From NCBI RefSeq assembly GCF_009677585.1, contig NZ_WKYV01000015.1:121625-185624 (forward strand): a stretch of 64,000 nt of DNA. The letters run 5' to 3'. Position 1 is the stretch's first letter. The number at the start of each line of letters is the position of its first letter. Shown here one piece after another: positions 54,209-63,324 of the stretch. This DNA comes from Lactonifactor sp. BIOML-A5 (GTDB lineage Bacteria > Bacillota > Clostridia > Lachnospirales > Lachnospiraceae). Below the pieces are notes generated by a model, which did no database searches, was not told the origin of the DNA, and worked only from the letters and a program-made list of their open reading frames with translations. Position numbers and translations under genes: made by a program.

Positions 54209-55465
54209 ATGGCATTAAAAAAGAAACCGGTAACCGGGATGAAGGATATCCTGCCAAAAGAAATGGAGATCCGCGATTACGTGATCCGCATGATTAAAGA
54301 TACGTATAAGAGCTTCGGGTTTCTGTCCCTTGAGACCCCTTGTGTAGAACATATAGAGAATCTTTCCAGCAAACAGGGAGGAGAAAACGAAAAATTAATC
54401 TTTAAAATCCTGAAAAGAGGGGAAAAGCTCAAGCTGGAGACAGCAGCCTGTGAGGCAGATCTTGTGGACGGGGGACTTCGCTACGATCTTACGGTACCCC
54501 TCTCCAGGTTTTATGCCAACAATGCCAATGAACTGCCCTCTCCTTTTAAAGCCCTGCAGATGGGAAATGTGTGGAGGGCTGACCGTCCCCAGAGAGGGCG
54601 CTTCCGCCAGTTTATGCAGTGCGATATAGACATACTGGGGGAACCAACAGTTTTGGCGGAGATTGAGCTGATTCTTGCCACTTCTACTCTTATTGGAAAG
54701 CTGGATTTTGAGAACTTTACAATCCGCATCAACGATCGGAAGATTTTGAAAGCAATGGCTGCCTACAGCGGGTTCTCTGAAGAAAGCTATGACACAGTTT
54801 TTATTATTCTGGATAAGATGGACAAGATAGGCGCTGAGGGTGTGGCCCAGGAGCTGGAAAAAGAAGGATTCCCGGTGGAAGGAATCCATAAATATCTGGA
54901 TCTCTTTCAGGAGATCACCAGTGATATTCAGGGTGTCCGGTACTGTAAAGAAAAGCTGGAAGGATATCTGGATGCATCAACTGCGGAAGATATGGAAACA
55001 ATTATTACCAGCGTTGATGCTGCTAAGACAGCTGATTTTCAAATCCAGTTCGATCCTACGCTGGTGCGGGGCATGTCTTATTACACAGGCCCTATTTTTG
55101 AGATCTCTATCGATGGGTTCGGCGGCTCAGTAGGCGGGGGCGGACGCTATGATGAGATGATTGGAAAATTTACTGGAAATCAGACATGTGCCTGCGGATT
55201 TTCTATTGGTTTTGAGCGTATTGTTATGCTGCTTCTGGAGAGGGAATACCAGGTTCCCCAGGGAGAGGGGAAAAAAGCGTATCTGATTGAAAAGGGAATG
55301 CCTGCGGAAGGTATGATAAAGCTTCTTGCTCAGGCAGCGAAGGAGCGCCAGGCAGGCATACAGGTATCTATTTCCATGATGAAGAAAAATAAGAAATTCC
55401 AGAAAGAACAGCTGATGCAGGAAGGCTATCAGGAGATTGAAGAGTTCTTTAAGGACAGAGTATAG
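54209..55465 (+). CDS. hisS: Histidine--tRNA ligase
   Basis: 418 residues, class II synthetase. Motif 2 region FKALQMGNVWRADRPQRGR, FMQCDIDILGE, the histidine-specific LVRGMSYYTGPIFEI and motif 3 ACGFSIGFERIVML. The anticodon-binding tail is short. ATG 54209 with GAGAGGAG upstream is preferred to 54188. No T-box is present in the 23-base gap, so it relies on the upstream unit. Confidence 0.95.
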   Translation: MALKKKPVTGMKDILPKEMEIRDYVIRMIKDTYKSFGFLSLETPCVEHIENLSSKQGGENEKLIFKILKRGEKLKLETAACEADLVDGGLRYDLTVPLSRFYANNANELPSPFKALQMGNVWRADRPQRGRFRQFMQCDIDILGEPTVLAEIELILATSTLIGKLDFENFTIRINDRKILKAMAAYSGFSEESYDTVFIILDKMDKIGAEGVAQELEKEGFPVEGIHKYLDLFQEITSDIQGVRYCKEKLEGYLDASTAEDMETIITSVDAAKTADFQIQFDPTLVRGMSYYTGPIFEISIDGFGGSVGGGGRYDEMIGKFTGNQTCACGFSIGFERIVMLLLEREYQVPQGEGKKAYLIEKGMPAEGMIKLLAQAAKERQAGIQVSISMMKKNKKFQKEQLMQEGYQEIEEFFKDRV

Positions 55466-55479
55466 AGGAGAAGAGGATT

Positions 55480-57282
55480 ATGGCAGAATCAATGAAGGGA
55501 TTAAAGAGAACCCACAGATGTACGGAAGTCTCTACAGCAAATATTGGTGAGACAGTGACCCTTATGGGATGGGTTCAGAAAAACAGGAATAAGGGAGGCA
55601 TTATCTTTCTGGATCTCAGGGATCGTTCCGGGATTGTACAGGTGATTTTTGAGGAGGGAAGCATTGATGCAGCAGGGTTTGAAAAGGCAGGGAGACTCAG
55701 AAGTGAGTTTGTAGTTGCTGTAGTGGGAAAAGTAGAGGCTCGTTCCGGAGCGGTAAATGAAAAGATGGCGACAGGAGAGATTGAGATTCGTGCCAAACAG
55801 CTCCGTGTCCTCTCTGAAGCTGAGACTCCTCCGTTCCCGGTGGAAGAGGAGAGCAAAACAAAGGAAGAACTGCGTCTGAAATACCGTTATCTGGATCTGC
55901 GCCGTCCGGATCTCCAGAGGAATCTTATGATGCGCAGCCGTGTGGCTATGCTTACCCGCCGCTTTCTGGAAGAGGAGGGGTTCCTGGAGATAGAAACACC
56001 GGTTCTCGGGAAGAGCACCCCGGAAGGCGCCAGAGACTATCTGGTTCCCAGCCGTGTTCACCCGGGCAGCTTTTATGGACTTCCACAGTCCCCTCAGCTC
56101 TACAAGCAGCTTCTCATGTGCTCTGGCTATGACCGCTATTTTCAGATTGCAAAATGCTTCCGGGACGAGGACCTGCGTGCAGACCGTCAGCCTGAGTTTA
56201 CCCAGATCGATATGGAGCTGTCTTTTGTTGATGTGGACGATGTAATCGATGTAAATGAAAGAATGCTGGCGTATCTATTCAAAGAGGTACTGGGTGTGGA
56301 AGTTCCCCTTCCCATACAGCGGATGACCTGGCAGGAAGCTATGGACCGGTTCGGATCCGACAAACCGGATATCCGGTTCGGCATGGAGCTTACGGATGTC
56401 TCAGAAACTGTAAAGGGCTGTGAATTCGCCGTGTTTAAGAATGCACTGGAGGCCGGAGGCAGCGTGCGGGGAATCAATGCTCCAGGGCAGGGAGGCATGC
56501 CCAGAAAGAAGATAGACAAGCTGGTGGATTACGCAAAAGATTACGGTGCAAAGGGACTGGCTTATATTGCCCTTCAGGAGGATGGGAGCGTAAAGTCTTC
56601 TTTTGCTAAATTTATGAAGGAAGAGGAGATGTCGGGGCTAATCGCCGCTCTAAACGGTAAGCCCGGAGATCTGCTTCTCTTTGCCGCCGATAAAAACAGG
56701 GTAGTTTGGGACGTCCTTGGGGCTCTTCGGCTGGAACTGGCCCGGCAGATGGAGCTGCTGGACAAGGAGGAATACCGCTTTGTGTGGATTACAGAATTCC
56801 CGCTGCTGGAATGGTCAGAGGAACAGAACCGCTTTACTGCCATGCACCATCCCTTTACCATGCCCATGGAAGAGGATCTGCCCATGATAAAGACTAATCC
56901 GGGGGCTGTAAGGGCAAAGGCATACGATATTGTGTTAAATGGAACAGAGCTGGGGGGCGGAAGCGTCAGAATCTTCCAGAATGACGTTCAGGAAATGATG
57001 TTTGAGGCTCTTGGATTCACAAGGGAAGAGGCTTACGAGCGTTTTGGCTTTCTTCTGGATGCCTTCAAATATGGGGTGCCTCCTCATGCGGGCCTTGCCT
57101 ACGGACTCGACCGTATGGTGATGCTGATGGCTAAAGAAGACAGTATACGGGACGTTATCGCATTTCCTAAAGTAAAAGATGCTTCCTGCCTTATGACCCA
57201 GGCACCTGGTGAGGTGGACGAGATACAGCTGAAGGAGCTGGGACTTAAGATAGACAAGACAGTAGGACAGACAGAACAATAA
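55480..57282 (+). CDS. aspS: Aspartate--tRNA ligase
   Basis: 600 residues, bacterial-type with the GAD insertion. N-terminal OB fold (VTLMGWVQKNRNKGGIIFLDLRD), motif 1/2 (STPEGARDYLVPSR, QLLMCSGYDRYFQIAKCFRD), and motif 3 GLAYGLDRMVMLMA. It lies 14 bases after hisS, a common pairing. Whether it also charges tRNA-Asn cannot be told here. Confidence 0.97.
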   Translation: MAESMKGLKRTHRCTEVSTANIGETVTLMGWVQKNRNKGGIIFLDLRDRSGIVQVIFEEGSIDAAGFEKAGRLRSEFVVAVVGKVEARSGAVNEKMATGEIEIRAKQLRVLSEAETPPFPVEEESKTKEELRLKYRYLDLRRPDLQRNLMMRSRVAMLTRRFLEEEGFLEIETPVLGKSTPEGARDYLVPSRVHPGSFYGLPQSPQLYKQLLMCSGYDRYFQIAKCFRDEDLRADRQPEFTQIDMELSFVDVDDVIDVNERMLAYLFKEVLGVEVPLPIQRMTWQEAMDRFGSDKPDIRFGMELTDVSETVKGCEFAVFKNALEAGGSVRGINAPGQGGMPRKKIDKLVDYAKDYGAKGLAYIALQEDGSVKSSFAKFMKEEEMSGLIAALNGKPGDLLLFAADKNRVVWDVLGALRLELARQMELLDKEEYRFVWITEFPLLEWSEEQNRFTAMHHPFTMPMEEDLPMIKTNPGAVRAKAYDIVLNGTELGGGSVRIFQNDVQEMMFEALGFTREEAYERFGFLLDAFKYGVPPHAGLAYGLDRMVMLMAKEDSIRDVIAFPKVKDASCLMTQAPGEVDEIQLKELGLKIDKTVGQTEQ

Positions 57283-57296
57283 ACAGGAGGTCAACG

Positions 57297-58157
57297 ATGA
57301 GGAATACACAGTTAGGACGGGTTTGGATTGCAGGGGCTGACGGAAGGGTGGCGAGAGAATTTGTAAAACTCTTAGATGCCAGGGAAGCAGAGCTTTTTCT
57401 TACAGACCGGGAAGACAGGGACGTTTCAGATGCCGATGGAGTAAACATGTTTGCAGAAATGAATCGGCCGGATGTCATCATTAACTGTGCAGGAATCACA
57501 GATGTACAGCTCTGCGAAAAAGAGCCGGAACTTGCCTACCGCGTGAATGCGCTGGGAGCCAGGAACCTGGCAGTGGCGGCAAGAAGGGTAAATGCCCGCA
57601 TTGTCCAGCTGTCCACAGACGATGTTTTTGACGGAAAGACAGATACCTATTACAGTGAATTCGATCAGCCGGCCCCTTTTACCGTGTACGGCAAATCCAA
57701 GCTGGCAGGAGAGAACTTTGTGAAGGATCTGGCGCCCAAGCATTTGATAATCCGCAGCTCCTGGGTATACGGTGAGGGAAAAAATTTTGTAAATGACCTG
57801 CTGGAAGCGGCAAAGGAAGAGAAAGAGATACCGGTTCCTGAGGAGCAGGTGGCGGCCCCCACCAGTGCTCTGGAGGTGGCTAAGTGTATCCTGCGTCTTC
57901 TGACAGAGGAAGCATACGGAACCTATCACGCTGTCTGCAGCGGCTCCTGCAGCAGATATGAATTTGCTGCGAAGATTATGCAGCTTGCAGGTCTTGATGC
58001 CAGGATTATTCCTGCTTTCTCCAGAGATTTACCTGATATATCCATGCGCCCTGCCCGCTCGGTGCTCTATAATATGATGCTGCGCATCAGCGGTATGGAG
58101 ACTCCTGTGAGTTGGCAGGAAGCGCTGGAAACCTATATCTGCAGCTTGAAAAACTAG
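57297..58157 (+). CDS. RmlD-like NAD(P)-dependent sugar reductase
   Basis: 286 residues of the extended SDR fold, closest in look to dTDP-4-dehydrorhamnose reductase. INCAGITDVQLCEKEPELAY, STDDVFDG and the catalytic YGKSKLAGE are present, and AAPTSALEVAKCILRLL fits the family. No other rhamnose genes are near, so the substrate is unproven. Last gene of the recJ/apt-to-aspS run. Confidence 0.87.
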   Translation: MRNTQLGRVWIAGADGRVAREFVKLLDAREAELFLTDREDRDVSDADGVNMFAEMNRPDVIINCAGITDVQLCEKEPELAYRVNALGARNLAVAARRVNARIVQLSTDDVFDGKTDTYYSEFDQPAPFTVYGKSKLAGENFVKDLAPKHLIIRSSWVYGEGKNFVNDLLEAAKEEKEIPVPEEQVAAPTSALEVAKCILRLLTEEAYGTYHAVCSGSCSRYEFAAKIMQLAGLDARIIPAFSRDLPDISMRPARSVLYNMMLRISGMETPVSWQEALETYICSLKN

Positions 58158-58184
58158 TTTATCAGGAAAATGAGGAGATTGTAT

Positions 58185-59459
58185 ATGAATGCAAAGAAAG
58201 AGAGAAAGAAACCGGGGCTGACTACGGTAATATTTATCGCTTTGATTCTGGGAGCTGCTGCCGGTATTCTGATCCATTATTTTTTCCCGGAAGGGTATGT
58301 CAGAGATAACATCATTGTGGGCGGTATCTTTGAAGTGATTGGAACCGGGTTCATCCGGGGGATGCAGATGCTGGTAGTACCGCTGGTTCTCTGCTCTCTG
58401 ATCTGCGGCAGTATGGCCATTGGAGATACAAAGAAGCTGGGAAAAGTCGGTGTAAAGACCATGGCCTTCTATCTGGCTACCACAGCGTTGGCGATCTCTA
58501 TTGCTCTTGGAATCGCGAACCTGATTAATCCTGGTGTGGGATTGGATATCACATCGGTTCAGGCACAGGAGACGCAGGTGGCAGAGGCATCCAGTCTGAC
58601 AGATACACTGCTGAATATTATACCCAAGAACCCCATTCAGTCTCTTGCAGAGGGAAATATGCTGCAGATAATATTTTTTGCGCTGATTGTGGGCATTCTT
58701 CTGGCAAAGCGGGGAGAAAAAGCGGAAGGGCTGGCAAATTTGTTCAGCCAGGGGAATGACTTGATGATGGATATGACCATGGCAGTGATGAAAGTGGCTC
58801 CCGTGGGCGTGTTCTGTCTGATTGCAAAGACATTTGCCAATATAGGATTTGATGCCTTTGTGCCTATGCTGAAATATATGGCCGCAGTGCTGGTGGCACT
58901 GGCCCTGCAGTGCTTTGGGGTCTATCAAATCTTTTTGAAGCTATTTACTGGTCTGAATCCTATCAAGTTTGTGAAAAAATTTCTGCCTGTAATGGGATTC
59001 GCTTTTTCAACAGCAACCTCAAATGCCACCATTCCCTTGTCGATTGATACCCTTGCCAAAAAGATGGGGGTATCCAGGCGTATTTCCTCTTTTACGGTTC
59101 CCCTTGGGGCAACTATCAATATGGATGGAACCGCTATTATGCAGGGAGTTGCCGTGGTGTTTGTAGCACAGGCTTTCCATATCAGTCTGACTCCCGTGGA
59201 TTACCTGACGGTGATTGCCACAGCAACCCTGGCAAGCGTAGGAACTGCCGGAGTGCCGTCTGTAGGATTGGTCACTCTGTCAATGGTCTTTACTTCCGTG
59301 GGTCTTCCGGTAGAAGGAATCGGACTTATAATGGGAATCGACCGTATCCTGGATATGACCAGAACGGCCGTAAACATCACAGGGGACGCTGTATGCACAA
59401 CCATCGTTGCCAGTCAGGACAAAGCCCTGGACAGAGACGTATTCAATGCAGCGGGTTAA
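58185..59459 (+). CDS. Dicarboxylate/amino acid:cation symporter (DAACS family)
   Basis: 424 residues, glutamate-transporter fold with eight helices and two hairpins. Motifs are MQMLVVPLVLCSLICG, the serine-rich FAFSTATSNATIPLS loop and the NMDGTAIMQG and DRILDMTRTAVNITGD substrate/Na+ sites. Substrate is probably an acidic or small neutral amino acid, or a C4-dicarboxylate. ATG 58185 has GAGGAG upstream. Confidence 0.94.
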   Translation: MNAKKERKKPGLTTVIFIALILGAAAGILIHYFFPEGYVRDNIIVGGIFEVIGTGFIRGMQMLVVPLVLCSLICGSMAIGDTKKLGKVGVKTMAFYLATTALAISIALGIANLINPGVGLDITSVQAQETQVAEASSLTDTLLNIIPKNPIQSLAEGNMLQIIFFALIVGILLAKRGEKAEGLANLFSQGNDLMMDMTMAVMKVAPVGVFCLIAKTFANIGFDAFVPMLKYMAAVLVALALQCFGVYQIFLKLFTGLNPIKFVKKFLPVMGFAFSTATSNATIPLSIDTLAKKMGVSRRISSFTVPLGATINMDGTAIMQGVAVVFVAQAFHISLTPVDYLTVIATATLASVGTAGVPSVGLVTLSMVFTSVGLPVEGIGLIMGIDRILDMTRTAVNITGDAVCTTIVASQDKALDRDVFNAAG

Positions 59460-59474
59460 TGGAGGAAGACAGAT

Positions 59475-60233
59475 ATGGAACTGACAGTTACTGCTTTTCT
59501 GATAGTGTGTCCCCTTATATTTCTGGCCAGTTTTGTAGATGCAGTAGCAGGCGGAGGAGGCCTAATCTCCCTGCCTGCTTATTTTCTGGCTGGTGTTCCT
59601 ATCCACAATGCCATAGCTACGAACAAATTATCCTCTGCCGCAGGCACATGCATCTCCACCTGGAGATTCTGTAAAAATAAATACGCGGATCTCCCCCTGG
59701 CCATCCCTTCTGTTCTGGTGGCTCTGGCAGGCTCCGCTCTTGGAGCCAACATTGCGCTCATAACCAGCGACAAAATCCTGAAAATTACACTTCTGGCAGT
59801 TCTGCCTGTGGCAGCTTTCTACGTGTTCCGCAGCAAAGACATGGAAAGAAAATCCTCCGTGGCAATCTCAGGGAGGGCAAAATATGCAATTGTAATTACA
59901 GCGTCCTTTGTGATCGGCGCCTATGACGGCTTCTACGGTCCGGGAACCGGCACCTTCCTGATACTCATCTATACCGGAATGGCCCGCATGGACATTAAAA
60001 CAGCTGCCGGCAACACCAAACTGGTAAACCTTGCCTCCAACATGGCCGCCTTGGCAACCTTCCTCCTCCACGGCAAGATCATCTTCCCCCTGGGCTTAGC
60101 CGCCTCCGTCTTCAGCATAGCCGGCCACTATCTGGGTTCCGGAATGGTCATGAAAACCGGCACCAAAATCGTAAGACCCATCATCCTGGCAGTACTGGCA
60201 CTCTTATTCATAAAAATAATCACGGGAATATGA
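59475..60233 (+). CDS. TauE/SafE-family membrane permease
   Basis: 252 residues with about eight helices. DAVAGGGGLISLPAYFLAG and the repeated GAYDGFYGPGTGTFLI mark the two family repeats. Members move sulfur-containing organic anions or other small acids. It is 15 bases after the symporter. Confidence 0.9.
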   Translation: MELTVTAFLIVCPLIFLASFVDAVAGGGGLISLPAYFLAGVPIHNAIATNKLSSAAGTCISTWRFCKNKYADLPLAIPSVLVALAGSALGANIALITSDKILKITLLAVLPVAAFYVFRSKDMERKSSVAISGRAKYAIVITASFVIGAYDGFYGPGTGTFLILIYTGMARMDIKTAAGNTKLVNLASNMAALATFLLHGKIIFPLGLAASVFSIAGHYLGSGMVMKTGTKIVRPIILAVLALLFIKIITGI

Positions 60234-60339
60234 AATAGAAAAAATTTACACTTGCAGAAACAAATAATCAAACCATAAAAAATACTACATACTAAATATA
60301 CTACCAATATACACAGTATGTGAATTGAATATACTGCCA

Positions 60340-60567
60340 GGGAAACAGATGCCGTTCCTACGCAGGGTCAGGCGGGAGATAGTACAGCTCATATGCGCAG
60401 ACTACGTAGCGCGTCCTAAGATCCACTGCCACCGAACACTTAGAATCGACGGCTCTCCGGAGATTCTTAGTGAGCGGTAGGCAGTTAGCTTAGGAGAAGC
60501 GCAGTAGCAAGCATATGAGCTGTACTATCTCCCGCCTGACCCTGCGTAGGAACGGCATCTGTTTCCC
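60340..60567. ncRNA. Long-armed structured hairpin, copy 3 (unclassified)
   Basis: Perfect 57-bp arms (60340-60396 and 60511-60567) enclose a 114-nt core (60397-60510) that aligns along its length with the copy 2 core. Fixed core blocks include GCAGACTACG, AAGATCCACTG and GCAGTAGCAAG. Stems are CTAC/GTAG, TCCTAAG/CTTAGGA, ACTGCCACCG paired to CGGTAGGCAGT with one bulge, and CACTTAGAATC/GATTCTTAGTG with the same central T-T mismatch as copy 2. Only the innermost flanks (CCAGG and CCGTCCGTC) of copies 1 and 2 are kept. It lies between convergent genes. The rest of 60234-60587 holds nothing else I recognise. Confidence 0.7.
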
Positions 60568-60587
60568 GTCCGTCCTGATAAGACAGA

Positions 60588-61691
60588 TCATTTCACATCA
60601 CTGGAAATCTCCTTCACTGCCTCTCCCATCCCCCCAAGAATAGCCTGCGCCACATCTTCGTTCATCTGCAGCTTCCAGCTAGTCCCGTCATTGATAAGAG
60701 TAAGATCCAGCTTTGTGGAGGAAGCGCTTTTATTGGCCTTTATAGAATTCAGAAGCAGCTGACTGGATTTCTTCAGCCGGCCGCTTTCACCGTCTGCAAA
60801 GGCCTGAGAGGAGTTCAGATAGGAGTCCAGTTTTTTCTCGTAGGAATTCAAAATACTCTTGGCATCGTAGCTGGTAATCTCTGCGGTTACCGTAGCAGTA
60901 TGACTGTCATCGGACTCTTTTAAGATACGATAGTCAAAATGATCGCTGATCTGATTTGTCAGTTCCTGAGTGAGAGAACGGCTATAGGCGTCGTCTGCAT
61001 CAAACAAGGTGTCTATCCCCAGATAACGGTTCAGCTGTTCGGTGTCAAATTCCTTCAGAGTATCAAAATGAATCTCCACAATCTCTTCCGGGGCAAATAG
61101 GTTAGGATCTTTTAGATAAGACACGAAACCTCCTACCAGCTGGTCGTCCAGGCGGCTGCTGTGCTCCAGCTTCCAGGTATTACTTTCCTTAGATAATTTC
61201 AGAGTACAGTTATTCTCCACAGTGTCGTATTGGTTCTCATCTAGCAGCTCTCCCAGAAGAAGATAATAATCTTCCAGGGAATACTCGACTCCTTCCGGGT
61301 TGGCAGAACTGGCGATGCGTTTTTTCATGGAAGCCCGGGAATAGTCCTTTGCCAGTGTTTCGGCGTCAATGGTGTTGAGACGAACCGTTACCCTGGCGGT
61401 TTCGTTTTTCACCTGAATGTCCAGGATCTTATAGGAAAAGTTCTCATAAAACCTGGAGAATATATTTTTGATTTTTGAGGAAACTTCCTGATGGATTTCC
61501 CCTGAGGGGTAAAGATCTTCGTAGGAAATATACTTCTCAATGGTCTTATCATCCAAATCCTTTAACAAATCCAGCTCTCTGGTAGCAGCAGCCTTTACCT
61601 GACTTTTTTCTGACTTTTGACACCCCCCAAAAAGACAGACAAGAATCAGGAGCAACAGTGTAAAAAGCAATAGTTTTCTGCTGTATTTCAT
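60588..61691 (-). CDS. Lipoprotein with duplicated domain, unknown function
   Basis: 367 residues. Signal peptide with lipobox LFGGC (Cys about 24). Two similar halves follow, each with an acidic helix start (DLLKDLDDKTIEKYI and TLKEFDTEQLNRYLG), a YKILD/YRILKE strand, then a stretch ending in a conserved WKL (NTWKLEHS and TSWKLQMN). This pattern resembles NTF2-like lipoproteins of Clostridia. Start 61691 follows GGAG by seven bases; upstream in-frame ATGs lack a ribosome site. Monocistronic. Confidence 0.72.
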   Translation of the reverse strand: MKYSRKLLLFTLLLLILVCLFGGCQKSEKSQVKAAATRELDLLKDLDDKTIEKYISYEDLYPSGEIHQEVSSKIKNIFSRFYENFSYKILDIQVKNETARVTVRLNTIDAETLAKDYSRASMKKRIASSANPEGVEYSLEDYYLLLGELLDENQYDTVENNCTLKLSKESNTWKLEHSSRLDDQLVGGFVSYLKDPNLFAPEEIVEIHFDTLKEFDTEQLNRYLGIDTLFDADDAYSRSLTQELTNQISDHFDYRILKESDDSHTATVTAEITSYDAKSILNSYEKKLDSYLNSSQAFADGESGRLKKSSQLLLNSIKANKSASSTKLDLTLINDGTSWKLQMNEDVAQAILGGMGEAVKEISSDVK

Positions 61692-61977
61692 GCATTTTCT
61701 CCAATTTACTGTTTTATTTTTATTCATATAGTTTATCAGATAAGGGAAAAAAGTCAACTAAGCAATTACAAGGCGTGAACCGTATGCGTAAAAGAAAGGC
61801 TGGGGGCACATAAGCAGCAGTATTCTGGAAACCCTAACAATACGGCATGCAGAATTAAAGAATATTTAAGAAAATTACATAGAGAAGTTAATAAGACTTT
61901 GCTATACTGTATAAAATATTTTTGTTTATCCTAAATACACAGTGAAAATTAAATATAAGGAAGATGGAGGATGATGT

Positions 61978-63324
61978 ATGAAAAAGAAAATCCTAATTGC
62001 GGTGTCTGCAGTTGCTGCCGTATGTGTGATAGCAGGGGCTTTCTGGCTGCTTCGGGGAAGGGACAAGGGGAAGAATACGGACGAGCTGGTGTATGTGGAG
62101 AAGGTTTCCGAACTGATGGGACTGGGCAGCGGTATGGGGAATCCGGGAAGGTTCTCCGGTGTGGTAGAATCCCAGGAAACCTGGGAGATACAGCAAAAGC
62201 AGGACAAAACCATTAAGGAGATATTAGTGGAAGTAGGGGAAGATGTAGATGTGGGAACCCCCCTTCTGACTTACGATACAGCAACCATGGAGACCGACTT
62301 GAAGCAGGCGGAGCTGGAGCTGGAACGCTTTGACAATGATATCACAAATCTGAACAACCAGATTAAGCAGCTGGAAAAAGAGAAAAAAGAAGCCAGTGAT
62401 GACGAAAAATTATCTTATACAACCCAGATTCAGACTGCTCAGACGGATATAAAGAAAACAGAATATGAGAAAAAAAGCAAATCTGTTGAGATTGAGCAGA
62501 TGAAGGAACAGATTGCGAATGCGACGATTACCAGTGAGATTAAAGGTGTAGTAAAATCCATCAACAATGGAGAAAGCCAGGATATGACAGGAGGGGAAAG
62601 CCAGGCGCTTATGACCATCCTTGCCACTGGAGATTTCAGGATCAAGGGGAAAGTAAACGAACAAAATCTCTCGGCCGTGACAGAAGGGGAACCGGCTATT
62701 GTCCGCTCCCGTGTGGATGACAAGCGGATATGGAACGGAACCTTTGGGAAGATTGATGTGGATAATCCTGCCGCCAGCAACAATTCCGGAATGTATGGCA
62801 TGGGGATGTCTTCGGAGGGAGGTTCGGATCAGTCAGCCTCCACTTCCTATTACTTTTATGTGGAATTAGAGTCCTCGGACGGACTTCTTCTGGGGCAGCA
62901 TGTATATATAGAACAGAACGCCGGACAGGAAGAACAAAAAGAAGGGGTATGGCTGGATGCTTCCTTTATAGCGGATCTTGACAGCAAACCATACGTATGG
63001 GCAGATAACGGCAAAGAAAAGCTGGAAAAGAGAAGTGTAGTATTGGGTGAGTTCGATGAAGCGCTGAATCAGTATGAAATCAAAGACGGACTGTCCAGGG
63101 AGGATGCGGTGGCGTTCCCCCTGGAAACCCTAAAGGAGGGGGCACCTACAACGGACAGCCCTACCGCTTTGATGAATGAGGGGGATATGTCAGCACCTGC
63201 AGAGGGGGACATGCCTGTGGACGAGGCGATGCCTTCAGACGAGGGGATGTCTTCGGAGGAACCCATACCTTCTGACGATATGATCGAAAGCCCGGAAGGA
63301 GAGGAAGGTGCGGTTGCCCAATGA
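61978..63324 (+). CDS. Efflux periplasmic-adaptor-type subunit (MacA/HlyD family)
   Basis: 448 residues. N-terminal membrane anchor (about 4-23), a lipoyl-type segment (EILVEVGEDVDVGTPLLTYD), a coiled-coil hairpin (about 100-185, rich in Glu/Lys/Gln), the second lipoyl half, a beta-barrel region, and a long acidic tail (about 390-448; repeated Asp/Glu/Pro/Ser). It should link a MacB-type ABC transporter to its substrate, probably a peptide or drug. The acidic tail is unusual for MacA. ATGA overlap with the ATPase gene. Confidence 0.88.
   Translation: MKKKILIAVSAVAAVCVIAGAFWLLRGRDKGKNTDELVYVEKVSELMGLGSGMGNPGRFSGVVESQETWEIQQKQDKTIKEILVEVGEDVDVGTPLLTYDTATMETDLKQAELELERFDNDITNLNNQIKQLEKEKKEASDDEKLSYTTQIQTAQTDIKKTEYEKKSKSVEIEQMKEQIANATITSEIKGVVKSINNGESQDMTGGESQALMTILATGDFRIKGKVNEQNLSAVTEGEPAIVRSRVDDKRIWNGTFGKIDVDNPAASNNSGMYGMGMSSEGGSDQSASTSYYFYVELESSDGLLLGQHVYIEQNAGQEEQKEGVWLDASFIADLDSKPYVWADNGKEKLEKRSVVLGEFDEALNQYEIKDGLSREDAVAFPLETLKEGAPTTDSPTALMNEGDMSAPAEGDMPVDEAMPSDEGMSSEEPIPSDDMIESPEGEEGAVAQ

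Noticed and set aside
54186..55479. T-box riboswitch controlling hisS-aspS
   Set aside because: Gaps of 23 and 14 bases are too small, and no T-box sequence is present nearby.
27192..60567. Integron attC sites or group I/II intron fragments
   Set aside because: attC sites keep their ends and vary the middle, whereas here the middle is kept and the arms vary. No intron core motif, integrase or reverse transcriptase gene was seen.
253..60567. CRISPR array
   Set aside because: Three single elements tens of kilobases apart, no direct-repeat/spacer pattern and no cas genes.
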